Shown in pieces: positions 34,056 to 42,253 of a stretch of DNA of 64,000 nucleotides. The translations under genes were made by a program, and so were the position numbers. Position 1 is the stretch's first letter; each line of letters starts with the position of its first letter. The notes beneath the pieces are model-generated. The model had not been told where the DNA came from and did not search any database. It worked only from the letters and a program-made list of their open reading frames with translations. Origin of the DNA: Chitinophagaceae bacterium (GTDB lineage Bacteria; Bacteroidota; Bacteroidia; Chitinophagales; Chitinophagaceae); contig JALHNJ010000012.1 in NCBI GenBank assembly GCA_022843585.1, positions 62,001 through 126,000 of the forward strand, given 5' to 3'.

Positions 34056-35027
34056 ATGAAACAGCTAATCCTTTCTTTGTTTTTACTTTTCAGTGTAGCT
34101 GCAATAGCACAAAAAAATGAATTGTTAGTGAAAAGCAGCGACAAAGGATTGTACCTGGAGCATAAGGTAGAAGCCAAGCAAAGTTTTTATTCTATTGGCC
34201 GCATTTATCATATTCATCCAAAATACCTGGCTACGTACAATAAGCTTGATATGAATAAGGGGCTTCAGATCGATCAGAAGCTTCGCATCCCACTTACTGA
34301 TTCCAATTTCGTTCAAGACAGGATGAACGGAACTTCTATTTTTTACAAAGTAAATGATGGGGAAGATTTAGCTGCTATCAGCAAAAAATACAACAATGTT
34401 TCGGTAGAAAAACTTCGTTCCTGGAATAGCCTTACATCGAACGAGGTAAAAAAGGATAAGAAAATAATTGTTGGCTTTCTAAGCAACGAAGGCATTAAAT
34501 CGATGGCCATTACCAATCAACCGGTAACTACAAAGCCAGTAGAAAAGCCTGTTATACCAGAACCTGAACTTACGAAGGAAGAAAAAAAGCAGGAAGAAAA
34601 GGAAACAAAAGAGGAAGCCAAGGCTGAAGAGAAGGCAATTAAAAAAGAAGAAAAAAAAGACCCGCCTCCTGTAATTAAGGAAAAAAGAAAGCCTGCAGTT
34701 GAAGGGCAAGGTTATTTCCAAACGCATTTTGAACAACAAATAAAAAAATCACCTGTGTCGAAGGATGCAACAGTTACTTCAGGTATATTTAAAACAACCA
34801 GCGGCTGGCAGGATGCTAAATATTATTTATTGATGGATGCCGTGCAGCCGGGTACGATTGTAAAAATCATTAACCCTACCAATAATAAAGCGGTGTATGC
34901 CAAAGTATTGGGCGAGATGAGCGGAATACGACAGAATGAAGGATTAAATATACGCATCAGCAATGCAGGTGCTGCTGCATTAGAAATTACAGAACAGGAT
35001 AAGTTTATTGTAAAAGTGAACTATTGA
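34056..35027 (+). CDS. Secreted LysM-domain protein with RlpA-like C-terminus
   Basis: This is a probable cell wall-binding protein of 323 residues. A signal peptide (KQLILSLFLLFSVAAIAQ) is followed by two LysM-like modules at about 28-85 and 95-145 (YSIGRIYHIHPKYLATYNKL; LAAISKKYNNVSVEKLRSWN). A Glu/Lys-rich linker at about 165-215 follows. The C-terminal region (GIFKTTSGWQDAKYYLLMD to the end) resembles a double-psi beta-barrel. No enzymatic residues can be assigned. It is convergent with fmt, seven bases apart. Confidence 0.82.
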   Translation: MKQLILSLFLLFSVAAIAQKNELLVKSSDKGLYLEHKVEAKQSFYSIGRIYHIHPKYLATYNKLDMNKGLQIDQKLRIPLTDSNFVQDRMNGTSIFYKVNDGEDLAAISKKYNNVSVEKLRSWNSLTSNEVKKDKKIIVGFLSNEGIKSMAITNQPVTTKPVEKPVIPEPELTKEEKKQEEKETKEEAKAEEKAIKKEEKKDPPPVIKEKRKPAVEGQGYFQTHFEQQIKKSPVSKDATVTSGIFKTTSGWQDAKYYLLMDAVQPGTIVKIINPTNNKAVYAKVLGEMSGIRQNEGLNIRISNAGAAALEITEQDKFIVKVNY

Positions 35028-35034
35028 TTGCTGC

Positions 35035-35991
35035 TTATTTGTTGCTGGTATTTCTAAATCCACGAAGAAATTCTTCAACGCCCATTTTTTTCTTGCCTTC
35101 TAATTGTATTTCCAATAAATGCAGGTAGCCGTTGGTACAGGCAATTTTTAAAAATGTTTTTCCATCGGTTTCATATTCGCCTTCTGTATGGGTGGGAATT
35201 ATAAATTCCTTTTTGGCTTTATAAATCTTCAGCATTTTTTCATTCATAATGGTAAAGGCGGCCGGATAGGGGCTTAATCCACGTACCATATTAAACACTT
35301 CTTCCACGGGCTTGCTCCAGTTTATTCTACAGGTATCTGTATGGATTTTTGGTGCATACTTTAATAGTTCGGAGTTTGGAGTCCGGAGTTTGGAGTCTTG
35401 CGGTATTTCATTTATTGATCCATTAGCTAAACTTTTTACCGTTTTTACCAATACGGCTGCGCCGACCTCTTTCATCTTATCATGTACATCGCCAGCTGTA
35501 TCATTTTCACCAATTGCAAAAGATTCCTGTAACAAAATATCGCCGGTGTCTATTTCATGTTTCAATTTAAAAGTAGTTACGCCGGTTTCTTTCTCTCCAT
35601 TTATCACTGCCCAGTTGATGGGCGCAGCACCACGGTATTGCGGCAATAAGCTACCATGAAGGTTTACAGAACCCATCGGGGGCATGTTCCAAACTACTTC
35701 AGGCAGCATTCTAAATGCTACAACAATTTGCAGGTCGGCACCCAGTGATTTTAATTCAGCCAGAAATTCAGGGTTCTTTAGTTTTTCCGGTTGCAGTACT
35801 GTCAGATTATTTTCAACAGCATATTTCTTTACGGCACTTTCAGTTAGTTTCATACCACGGCCTGCAGGTTTATCTGGTGCTGTTATTACTCCTACAATAT
35901 TGCAACCTGCTTTTACGAGGGCATCTAATGATGCGACAGCAAATTCCGGAGTGCCCATAAAAATTATCCGTAACGATTTTAAATCCTTCAT
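35035..35991 (-). CDS. fmt: Methionyl-tRNA formyltransferase
   Basis: Fmt formylates initiator Met-tRNA. The formyl-donor site motif VNLHGSLLPQYRGAAPINWA is at about residues 107-126, with the catalytic Asp in KHEIDTGDILLQ. Length 318 is typical. Between IPQ and YAPKI the sequence DSKLRTPNSELL is encoded by two tandem copies of a 14-base unit (35371-35398). It looks like a repeat insertion in the linker between the two domains, where it would be tolerated. Confidence 0.95.
   Translation of the reverse strand: MKDLKSLRIIFMGTPEFAVASLDALVKAGCNIVGVITAPDKPAGRGMKLTESAVKKYAVENNLTVLQPEKLKNPEFLAELKSLGADLQIVVAFRMLPEVVWNMPPMGSVNLHGSLLPQYRGAAPINWAVINGEKETGVTTFKLKHEIDTGDILLQESFAIGENDTAGDVHDKMKEVGAAVLVKTVKSLANGSINEIPQDSKLRTPNSELLKYAPKIHTDTCRINWSKPVEEVFNMVRGLSPYPAAFTIMNEKMLKIYKAKKEFIIPTHTEGEYETDGKTFLKIACTNGYLHLLEIQLEGKKKMGVEEFLRGFRNTSNK
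35371..35398. repeat. 14-base tandem repeat inside fmt
   Basis: GGAGTTTGGAGTCC is followed immediately by GGAGTTTGGAGTCT on the plus strand. It is read in frame on the minus strand as part of fmt. Confidence 0.88.
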
Positions 35992-36021
35992 AATTGCAGC
36001 GAAGGTAGAAAATCAGAAGCA

Positions 36022-37404
36022 TTACTTTCTGCCAAAAACAGTTGGCATACCATTACCCGGATATTGCGCATCTAATAGTTGTAATAGCCTTGCTCCTTTA
36101 ATACAGGAGAAGAAGGCATTGTATGTTTTTGGTTTGCCTTCAATGTCGGAAAATTTAACCTGCCAGTTATTAAGTACGGAAAATTTTCCTGCTGATTTTA
36201 CATTGGCATATTTCATATTACCTACCATCCCGTTTACTACAAGTATTTCCCAATTGTAAGAATTGCCGGCCCCAAATTTAAAAGTCTGATTGGATTGGTT
36301 AATATTCATACCAGCGTAGTTTCCTGTGTACACATTGTATAGCTGTTGAACTCCGGTAAAGTCGCTTGTCCATGTACCTGTGAAATCACTGGCGGCAATA
36401 GCGAATTTGTTATAATTGACCATTGCAACCAACGGCTTAAGTAAATCACTTTCACTGTTCCATTGTATGGCTTCAGGGTCAAATTTATATTGTTGTATAA
36501 AGCTATTTTTATCGGGTGCAACAAACTCAAGCCAACCGGTATGCCCCTGCCTGAATAATAAAATAAATACTTGTTTGCCCGAAGCATTATCTGTTGCATA
36601 TCCCATGCCGAGATATGGTCTGTCGTAGGTGCTGATATAACTGGTTTTATAATTTTTAAGGTTGCTATAACGGGGAGCTACCAGTATATTCCATGCCGCA
36701 TTTGTAAGCGGTTCCGGATCGGCGGGAAATATTGTTCCTTCTTTAGGATAATGTATCAACACTTTTACATTTCCTTTGGTTACTTCCACCCAATCCTCTT
36801 GTACGGTACTATTCCAACCATCATCAAAGTTGGTGGTGGTAAATGCAAAACCATCTTTTTTTGCGTTCGGTACAGGTGTGGTATTTTTTTCAGGCTTTAT
36901 TACCGGTTTATTGTTAGCTATGGATTGCTTTTTAAAACTAACTGATTCTAGAAATGCAGTCATATCTTTTTCAAAGGCATCTGTATTGGTAAGAATAAGA
37001 ATGTTTACCATTTTTTCATAACCGGTAGAAGTAACTAGCAATGCCACTCCTTTTTCTTCTTCGTTTTCATAAGCAGCATAGCCAGTTTGTGCTTCCCAGC
37101 CATCCTCTTTGGAGACAGGTTGCATTGCTGGTGCGGTAGAAACCTTCACCATTTCTTTTACGACTGTTTCCCAGGCCGCATCAAAATTTGCTTTTGAATC
37201 GGCATTAGCTGGTATTGCTTTCAATAAAGTAATAATACAGTATCCACCTGTTGTTCCATCTTCTCTACTGAATTGCACTGCAGATTCAGTTGTTTGCTTC
37301 TTCCAGCCTTTGGGTGCAGTGAAACTGGTTATATCAAAACTTTGCTGCTGTGTATTTGCAGAAAAGCTTACTATTATTAATACGGCTAAAAATATTATTT
37401 TCAT
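36022..37404 (-). CDS. Secreted protein of unknown function, paralogue 1
   Basis: No function is known. The 460-residue protein has a signal peptide (KIIFLAVLIIVSFSANTQ). The first domain begins with DITSFTAPKGWKKQ (about 24-155) and contains AAWETVVKEMVKVSTAPAMQ. A Pro/Lys linker follows, then a second region (FTTTNFDDGWNSTVQEDWVE), and the C-terminal part (FTGTWTSDFTGVQQLYN to FFSCIKGARLL) has a lipocalin-like look. It is strongly similar along its whole length to the gene just upstream, so it arose by tandem duplication. Confidence 0.75.
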   Translation of the reverse strand: MKIIFLAVLIIVSFSANTQQQSFDITSFTAPKGWKKQTTESAVQFSREDGTTGGYCIITLLKAIPANADSKANFDAAWETVVKEMVKVSTAPAMQPVSKEDGWEAQTGYAAYENEEEKGVALLVTSTGYEKMVNILILTNTDAFEKDMTAFLESVSFKKQSIANNKPVIKPEKNTTPVPNAKKDGFAFTTTNFDDGWNSTVQEDWVEVTKGNVKVLIHYPKEGTIFPADPEPLTNAAWNILVAPRYSNLKNYKTSYISTYDRPYLGMGYATDNASGKQVFILLFRQGHTGWLEFVAPDKNSFIQQYKFDPEAIQWNSESDLLKPLVAMVNYNKFAIAASDFTGTWTSDFTGVQQLYNVYTGNYAGMNINQSNQTFKFGAGNSYNWEILVVNGMVGNMKYANVKSAGKFSVLNNWQVKFSDIEGKPKTYNAFFSCIKGARLLQLLDAQYPGNGMPTVFGRK

Positions 37405-37430
37405 TTTGATTTTATTAGACGTTGTAAAAT

Positions 37431-38789
37431 TTATTTCTCCGCTTTCCCAAAACCAGTATCATCTAACCATAGAATCCTTGCACCCTTTATACAAGAAAAT
37501 TGGGCAGTAAATGTTTTTGGTTTCCCATCTATATCTGTAAAATGTACCTGCCAGTTATTAGGTACAGAAAACTTGCCATTTGATTTTGCACTTTGGAATT
37601 TAATATTTCCAACAAAGCCGCTGGCCACACCCATGCTCCATTTGTAAGTATTGGCTGCAGCAAATTCAAATGATTGGTTAGATCCATAGGTTTGTGCTCC
37701 TGCACTTGCACCTGTATAGGCATTCACATATTGTGTAAGCCCGGAAAAATTATTTGTCCATTTCCCATTAAGGTCGGAGGCCGCTACTGCAAATTTGTTA
37801 TAGGTAGCCATCTGTTCCATTTTTTCCCACCCGTATGATTCCTGTCTGTAAACACCGAATTGTTGTTCGAATGTCTTTTTATCAGGAGTTATAAATTCCA
37901 TGTACCGGCCATTGCCCCCTGAATAATTTATTTTAAAAAGTACAACATGAACTGTCTTATTTGTTGCCCTTTCTACCATATCCGCTTCTGCAAATTCAAT
38001 GGACTGCCAGTTACTGATTGGTTTGAATTCAAAATTGGTGGCAGTACTGTAACGGGGAGCTACTAACAGATTCCAGGCATTTTTTAAGCCATCCAGCAGA
38101 ACTGGATTGTACTCATCTGCTTGTTTATTGGGATAATGAATCAGCACTCTGGTATTTGCTTTTACAACTTCTACCCAGTCTTCCTGCACGGTGCTTGTCC
38201 AACCATCATCAAAGTTGGTTGTGTTAAAAGCAAAGCCGTCACTTTTTGCATTCAATACAGGCTGTATATTTTTTTCCGGATTGGTTACAGGCTTGTTGTT
38301 TGCGGTAGATTGTATTTTAAAACTGACGGATTCTAAAAATGCCGTTACATCTTTTTCATACACATCTGTATTGGTGAGTATGATTATGTTTATCATTTTT
38401 TCAAAACCCGTGGATGTTACAAGCAGGGCAATTCCTTTTTGCCCATCACTTTCAAAAGAGGAGTAACCACTTTGTGCTTCCCACCCATCTTCTTTTGCAG
38501 CAGACTGCATTTCCGGTGCGGTAGAAACTGTAACCATTTCCTTTACGACTGTTTCCCAGGCGGCATCAAAATTTTCTTTTGCGTTAGCGGTTGAAGGCAA
38601 GGCTTTCAGCAAGGTTATAATACAGTAGTTGCCTTTCGTAGCATCTTCTTTGCTAAATTGTACAGCACTTTCACTTGTTTCTTTTTTCCATCCTTTTGGT
38701 GCTGTGAAATTAGTTATATCAAAGCTTTGCTGTTGTGAATTTGAAGTGCTGCCAGCGAATACGAGAAGTATTAAAAAATAGTATTTCAT
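37431..38789 (-). CDS. Secreted protein of unknown function, paralogue 2
   Basis: This is a tandem duplicate of the downstream gene: 452 residues with the same order of signal peptide, DITNFTAPKGWKKE domain, FNTTNFDDGWTSTVQEDW region and GKWTNNFSGLTQYVNAY lipocalin-like end. The two differ most in the middle, near 240-310. An operator-like ATCCC-N8-GGGAT palindrome lies 76 bases before its start, and the two genes are 26 bases apart, so they probably form one transcript. Confidence 0.75.
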   Translation of the reverse strand: MKYYFLILLVFAGSTSNSQQQSFDITNFTAPKGWKKETSESAVQFSKEDATKGNYCIITLLKALPSTANAKENFDAAWETVVKEMVTVSTAPEMQSAAKEDGWEAQSGYSSFESDGQKGIALLVTSTGFEKMINIIILTNTDVYEKDVTAFLESVSFKIQSTANNKPVTNPEKNIQPVLNAKSDGFAFNTTNFDDGWTSTVQEDWVEVVKANTRVLIHYPNKQADEYNPVLLDGLKNAWNLLVAPRYSTATNFEFKPISNWQSIEFAEADMVERATNKTVHVVLFKINYSGGNGRYMEFITPDKKTFEQQFGVYRQESYGWEKMEQMATYNKFAVAASDLNGKWTNNFSGLTQYVNAYTGASAGAQTYGSNQSFEFAAANTYKWSMGVASGFVGNIKFQSAKSNGKFSVPNNWQVHFTDIDGKPKTFTAQFSCIKGARILWLDDTGFGKAEK

Positions 38790-38864
38790 GTGTTATTTTC
38801 TCAGGTTTTAAAGAATGCTGCATATATGATATTATAAATGTGGAATCTTTTCCGGTGTGTTTTT

Positions 38865-38882
38865 ATCCCTGAAAAATGGGAT
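38865..38882. promoter_or_regulatory. Operator-like palindrome ATCCC-N8-GGGAT, site 1
   Basis: ATCCCTGAAAAATGGGAT is an inverted repeat with an AT-rich centre, upstream of the paralogue pair. The same architecture recurs at 47662-47679 in the divergent promoter region of this gene block. A binding site for the nearby NarL-type regulator is the leading guess. Confidence 0.5.
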
Positions 38883-38969
38883 TTTTGAGAAGTCGAGCAG
38901 GATAGTGGAAACGTTAAACAGCAAAAACCAGTTTTCTGGCAGCTATTTACATATTCGGTAGCCTTATTG

Positions 38970-40028
38970 CTATTTAGCTGTTGCAAAAGTGCTTACCATG
39001 CCATCAAAAGATAACTTCCTGACACAATCATTTCCACCATCAATTATATAAATATTTTGTTTGCTGTCTATTGCCATGGTACAATGCAAGGGAAAATTGA
39101 AGAGTGCTGTCAATGCTTTACCATCTTTATATCCCTCTTTAGACCTTCCACCCATATTTACATTATTGGGTTGAATAACACTATTCCCTGCAATTGTGGT
39201 TACTTTTTTATTGGCAATTTTAATAATCCGGTTTAACCGACTATCACAAAAAACAATTTCACTCTTTTTGTTGATGAGGATATCTGTGGGCGACATTAAC
39301 TCGGCTTTGCTGACATCCCCCTGAATATATACCGGGTGAAATTCCCTTTTATTGCAAAGGCCGGCCAGGGTGGTTACTTTTCCATCTGTAGCAAATTTTT
39401 TAATACAGCGTCCACTGCCATCACTGAGATAAATATTTCCAACAGAATCTACTCCCATGCCTGCAATCCATTTTGTTTTAAGTTCGGGATGTTCCCTTGT
39501 ATTGGCCAGCGTAATTACTTTTCCATTGGTATTTATTTTTCGAATAAGGTAAAAATCACCAAGATTATCTTTATTACTGTTATCTCTTTCAGCTATATAA
39601 ATATTTCCGGAAGGGTCTGTTTCCATAAACTCAACATCTCTGAACTGTGCAGTTTTTAAATCGCCATCTTTTGCTATACCCATAAAAGGCACACCGGCAA
39701 AAAGTGAAACTGTTCCATCAGGAGTTAGTTTCCAGATCACTTCATCCTGGTCGGCCATGTAAATATTATCATTGCCATCAATCGTCATCGCAACACAGGT
39801 TGGGTAGGGCGATTTTTTGATACCTTTTCTAATGTCATCTGTAATATAAGATGTTTTCCCATCGGGAGTAATTTTCATAATCTTTCCCCCATAAACATGC
39901 AGTATGACATTGTCTTTACTATCTACAGCAATTTGTTTGGGAGAACTGGATAACTTAACAACCGGTACCTGTGATAATACTGGCAGCATAAAAAAGTAGC
40001 CTGCAAATAGGAAAAGTAGTCGTTTCAT
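38970..40028 (-). CDS. Secreted NHL-repeat beta-propeller protein
   Basis: This 352-residue exported protein has a signal peptide (KRLLFLFAGYFFMLPVLSQ) and about six NHL-like repeats of the form IAVDSKDNVILHVYGGKIMK, TIDGNDNIYMADQDE, DPSGNIYIAERD, DSVGNIYLSDGSG and DSKQNIYIIDGGND. Such propellers bind proteins or ligands, and no catalytic residues are evident. It belongs to a run of seven exported proteins on this strand. A 180-base spacer precedes the next gene in the direction of transcription. Confidence 0.85.
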   Translation of the reverse strand: MKRLLFLFAGYFFMLPVLSQVPVVKLSSSPKQIAVDSKDNVILHVYGGKIMKITPDGKTSYITDDIRKGIKKSPYPTCVAMTIDGNDNIYMADQDEVIWKLTPDGTVSLFAGVPFMGIAKDGDLKTAQFRDVEFMETDPSGNIYIAERDNSNKDNLGDFYLIRKINTNGKVITLANTREHPELKTKWIAGMGVDSVGNIYLSDGSGRCIKKFATDGKVTTLAGLCNKREFHPVYIQGDVSKAELMSPTDILINKKSEIVFCDSRLNRIIKIANKKVTTIAGNSVIQPNNVNMGGRSKEGYKDGKALTALFNFPLHCTMAIDSKQNIYIIDGGNDCVRKLSFDGMVSTFATAK

Positions 40029-40140
40029 AATTGTGTGTTTTTTTATCAGGAGAAAGACTAATGATTATTTGATCGGGATAATATATTCATGGCGGACTCT
40101 AAGCAGGACTCATAGTAGCTATGTAGCCTTACAACAAAAA

Positions 40141-42228
40141 TTATAATCCTTTATTAAAGAAAATTACACCTTGCACAGAGGCTTCTGCAATACCTCCTCC
40201 ACCTGCACCAACGGTACCCCTTGCTCCCCATCCGCATTTGGAATCATAGATGAGTTCAAACTTCTCACTTAATTTTATAGGGCTATCTTTTCCAAATAAA
40301 TTTGCATCCATACCTATACCAACTGAAAACTCATAGCTGCCATCCGTATTAAATTCCGCTCCACCAGATAACATGCCTGCTTCCACACCAACGGACACAC
40401 CTGTAGAAACTTCTTTGGGGCTGGCTAATTTTGTATCGGATTGTTTGTTCAGTTTACCATCGGCACCTTTGGTATAAGTAGTAGAATTATCAATGAAAAT
40501 ATAGTCTTTTGAACTAATGGCTATTTTGGTTTTGATAGATTCTGTAGCCGGACATTTTTCTGGCGCCGGTGGTTCAAACGTTGTGCATACTGGTGTAATG
40601 CTTTCGTTTGTTTTTACAATAAGTCCGGTGTAATGAACCTTCTTGATCAGTTTATCATTTAGAGCAAGTGATTGATCTATGTAAATAAAGGGCTCTTTTT
40701 TATCGCTCATTGATAGCTGCAAATGAAACGGTCCTTTCATAGCTGCACCTGCAGCATCGGGTGGGAGAGGACTCCAGGGAGTTATTTTTTGCCATTCATT
40801 TACATTCCTTAGATCCAATTTTTCAGAAGGTAATCCATGTATTTCTACCCGGCCATCATCCGTAACGGTACCGGTAAAATTCCATTGCCGTATTTGAAAT
40901 CCATCTTTGATATAAGTAGAAAATCCATTGTAACTATAGGCGGAAGGCATCATACCCGCCACTGCATTGGCGGCATTGCCCTGGTACACATACATAATCT
41001 CCCCGCTACCGGTAATATTTCCACTGGCAGAAATTTGCATCGAGAAATTTTTAACGCAGGCCAGTGTTTGCAGATTAATAATTGTTGTTGCCATTCCTGC
41101 TCCAAATTTTGTATTCGCATCTTTTGCATTTTCACCGCTACGGGCCGAAATGTTTTTTGCCTGGTAAGTTCCTTGCCAATCTGCAATCTTGTAACCGGTG
41201 GGTGGTTTTTTTGCTGCGGTAGGTTTTGCTGTGTTTTTAGAAGCAGGATTTGCGTTATTACTTTTTGTTGGATTTGCTGCATTGTTCGCATTGCTATTAT
41301 TAGCCTGAGCTTCTCGGCCATTACCAGCATAACCTAAACTCCAGGCTTTTGTAGAAAGATTTTCAGCTTCTTTTTTATTGCCTCTTTCTTCAGCAATTTT
41401 TGCTGCTGTGTAACAATACAATCCGTTATCAGGTGCTAATTGCATTGCTTTTTGAATGGCTTCTTCAGCTTCTTTTATATTGCCCAACTTAAAATAGATA
41501 TAGGCCTGGTTAGCCCAGGGAGAAGCCAGATTCGGGAAACTTTTTGTTAGCTCTTCTGTTAGCACTTTCGCATCATAGATTCTTCCTAGCTCAATTAGCA
41601 AATTAGAAAAATTGTTCAGGTAAAGTCCATTGGTTTCTTGTAGCTGAGATGCTTTTGCAAAGCCATACAGTGATTCCCATTTAAGGTTTCTGAAATAGTA
41701 TAATACAGCCTGCACATAATAAGCTTCTGCCAAACCACCTTTTAAAGTTCCAGCACCCTTGCTGGCCCTGCTGTCTAATTCTTTATACAATTTTGCTTTT
41801 GTTATGGAGCCAGCCAGTGCATTATCAATAACTTGTTTTTTAGTACTTGTATTTGGTGAAACTATAGCGGTACTAAGCCAGGTAGAACTTCCTGTGGCAT
41901 TATTAAGCATTTTGAATGGTAGAGTGAGTGTGCCATTTTGAAAAGTGAAATTCCCGGTTTTTTTTCCCTGCTCCATTGTTTTAAAGGAAATGGTGATTTT
42001 GTTTCCGCTTATTTGATAGGTTCCTTCATCAGTTACGATATTGCCCGGTTGCTCGGCTTTTAGTTTAAATATATTGTCGAGAAATTGCAAAGTGATGATA
42101 GCTTTTGCATTTGCTTCTTTGCCGTCGCTGTCGGCTACAAATCTATATTTGCCTTTTATTGATTGGCTTCTTATTTCTATATGACTTGTACAAACAATAA
42201 TTGCCAGCAGGAAAATAATATTTTTCAT
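40141..42228 (-). CDS. Secreted TPR protein with lipocalin-like N-terminus
   Basis: The function is unknown. A signal peptide (IIFLLAIIVCTSHIEIRSQ) is followed by a beta-rich domain at about 22-115 (GKYRFVADSDGKEANAK, EGTYQISGNKITISF). TPR-like helices lie at about 160-300 (SPWANQAYIYFKLGNIKEAEE). An Asn/Ala/Lys-rich linker with repeated NANNAANPTK-like sequence occupies 303-345. A large C-terminal region ends with glycine-rich GARGTVGAGGGG. Length is 695. The mixture of a small-ligand-like fold with TPRs suggests a scaffold at the cell surface, which is inference. Confidence 0.75.
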   Translation of the reverse strand: MKNIIFLLAIIVCTSHIEIRSQSIKGKYRFVADSDGKEANAKAIITLQFLDNIFKLKAEQPGNIVTDEGTYQISGNKITISFKTMEQGKKTGNFTFQNGTLTLPFKMLNNATGSSTWLSTAIVSPNTSTKKQVIDNALAGSITKAKLYKELDSRASKGAGTLKGGLAEAYYVQAVLYYFRNLKWESLYGFAKASQLQETNGLYLNNFSNLLIELGRIYDAKVLTEELTKSFPNLASPWANQAYIYFKLGNIKEAEEAIQKAMQLAPDNGLYCYTAAKIAEERGNKKEAENLSTKAWSLGYAGNGREAQANNSNANNAANPTKSNNANPASKNTAKPTAAKKPPTGYKIADWQGTYQAKNISARSGENAKDANTKFGAGMATTIINLQTLACVKNFSMQISASGNITGSGEIMYVYQGNAANAVAGMMPSAYSYNGFSTYIKDGFQIRQWNFTGTVTDDGRVEIHGLPSEKLDLRNVNEWQKITPWSPLPPDAAGAAMKGPFHLQLSMSDKKEPFIYIDQSLALNDKLIKKVHYTGLIVKTNESITPVCTTFEPPAPEKCPATESIKTKIAISSKDYIFIDNSTTYTKGADGKLNKQSDTKLASPKEVSTGVSVGVEAGMLSGGAEFNTDGSYEFSVGIGMDANLFGKDSPIKLSEKFELIYDSKCGWGARGTVGAGGGGIAEASVQGVIFFNKGL

Positions 42229-42253
42229 ATAGATGAGTTGATGATAGGTCTTC

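Noticed and set aside
40837-41337. Plus-strand open frame of 166 codons inside the TPR/lipocalin-like gene
   Set aside because: It is antisense to a gene with a signal peptide and TPR repeats, and its Cys/Ile-rich composition is that of a shadow frame.
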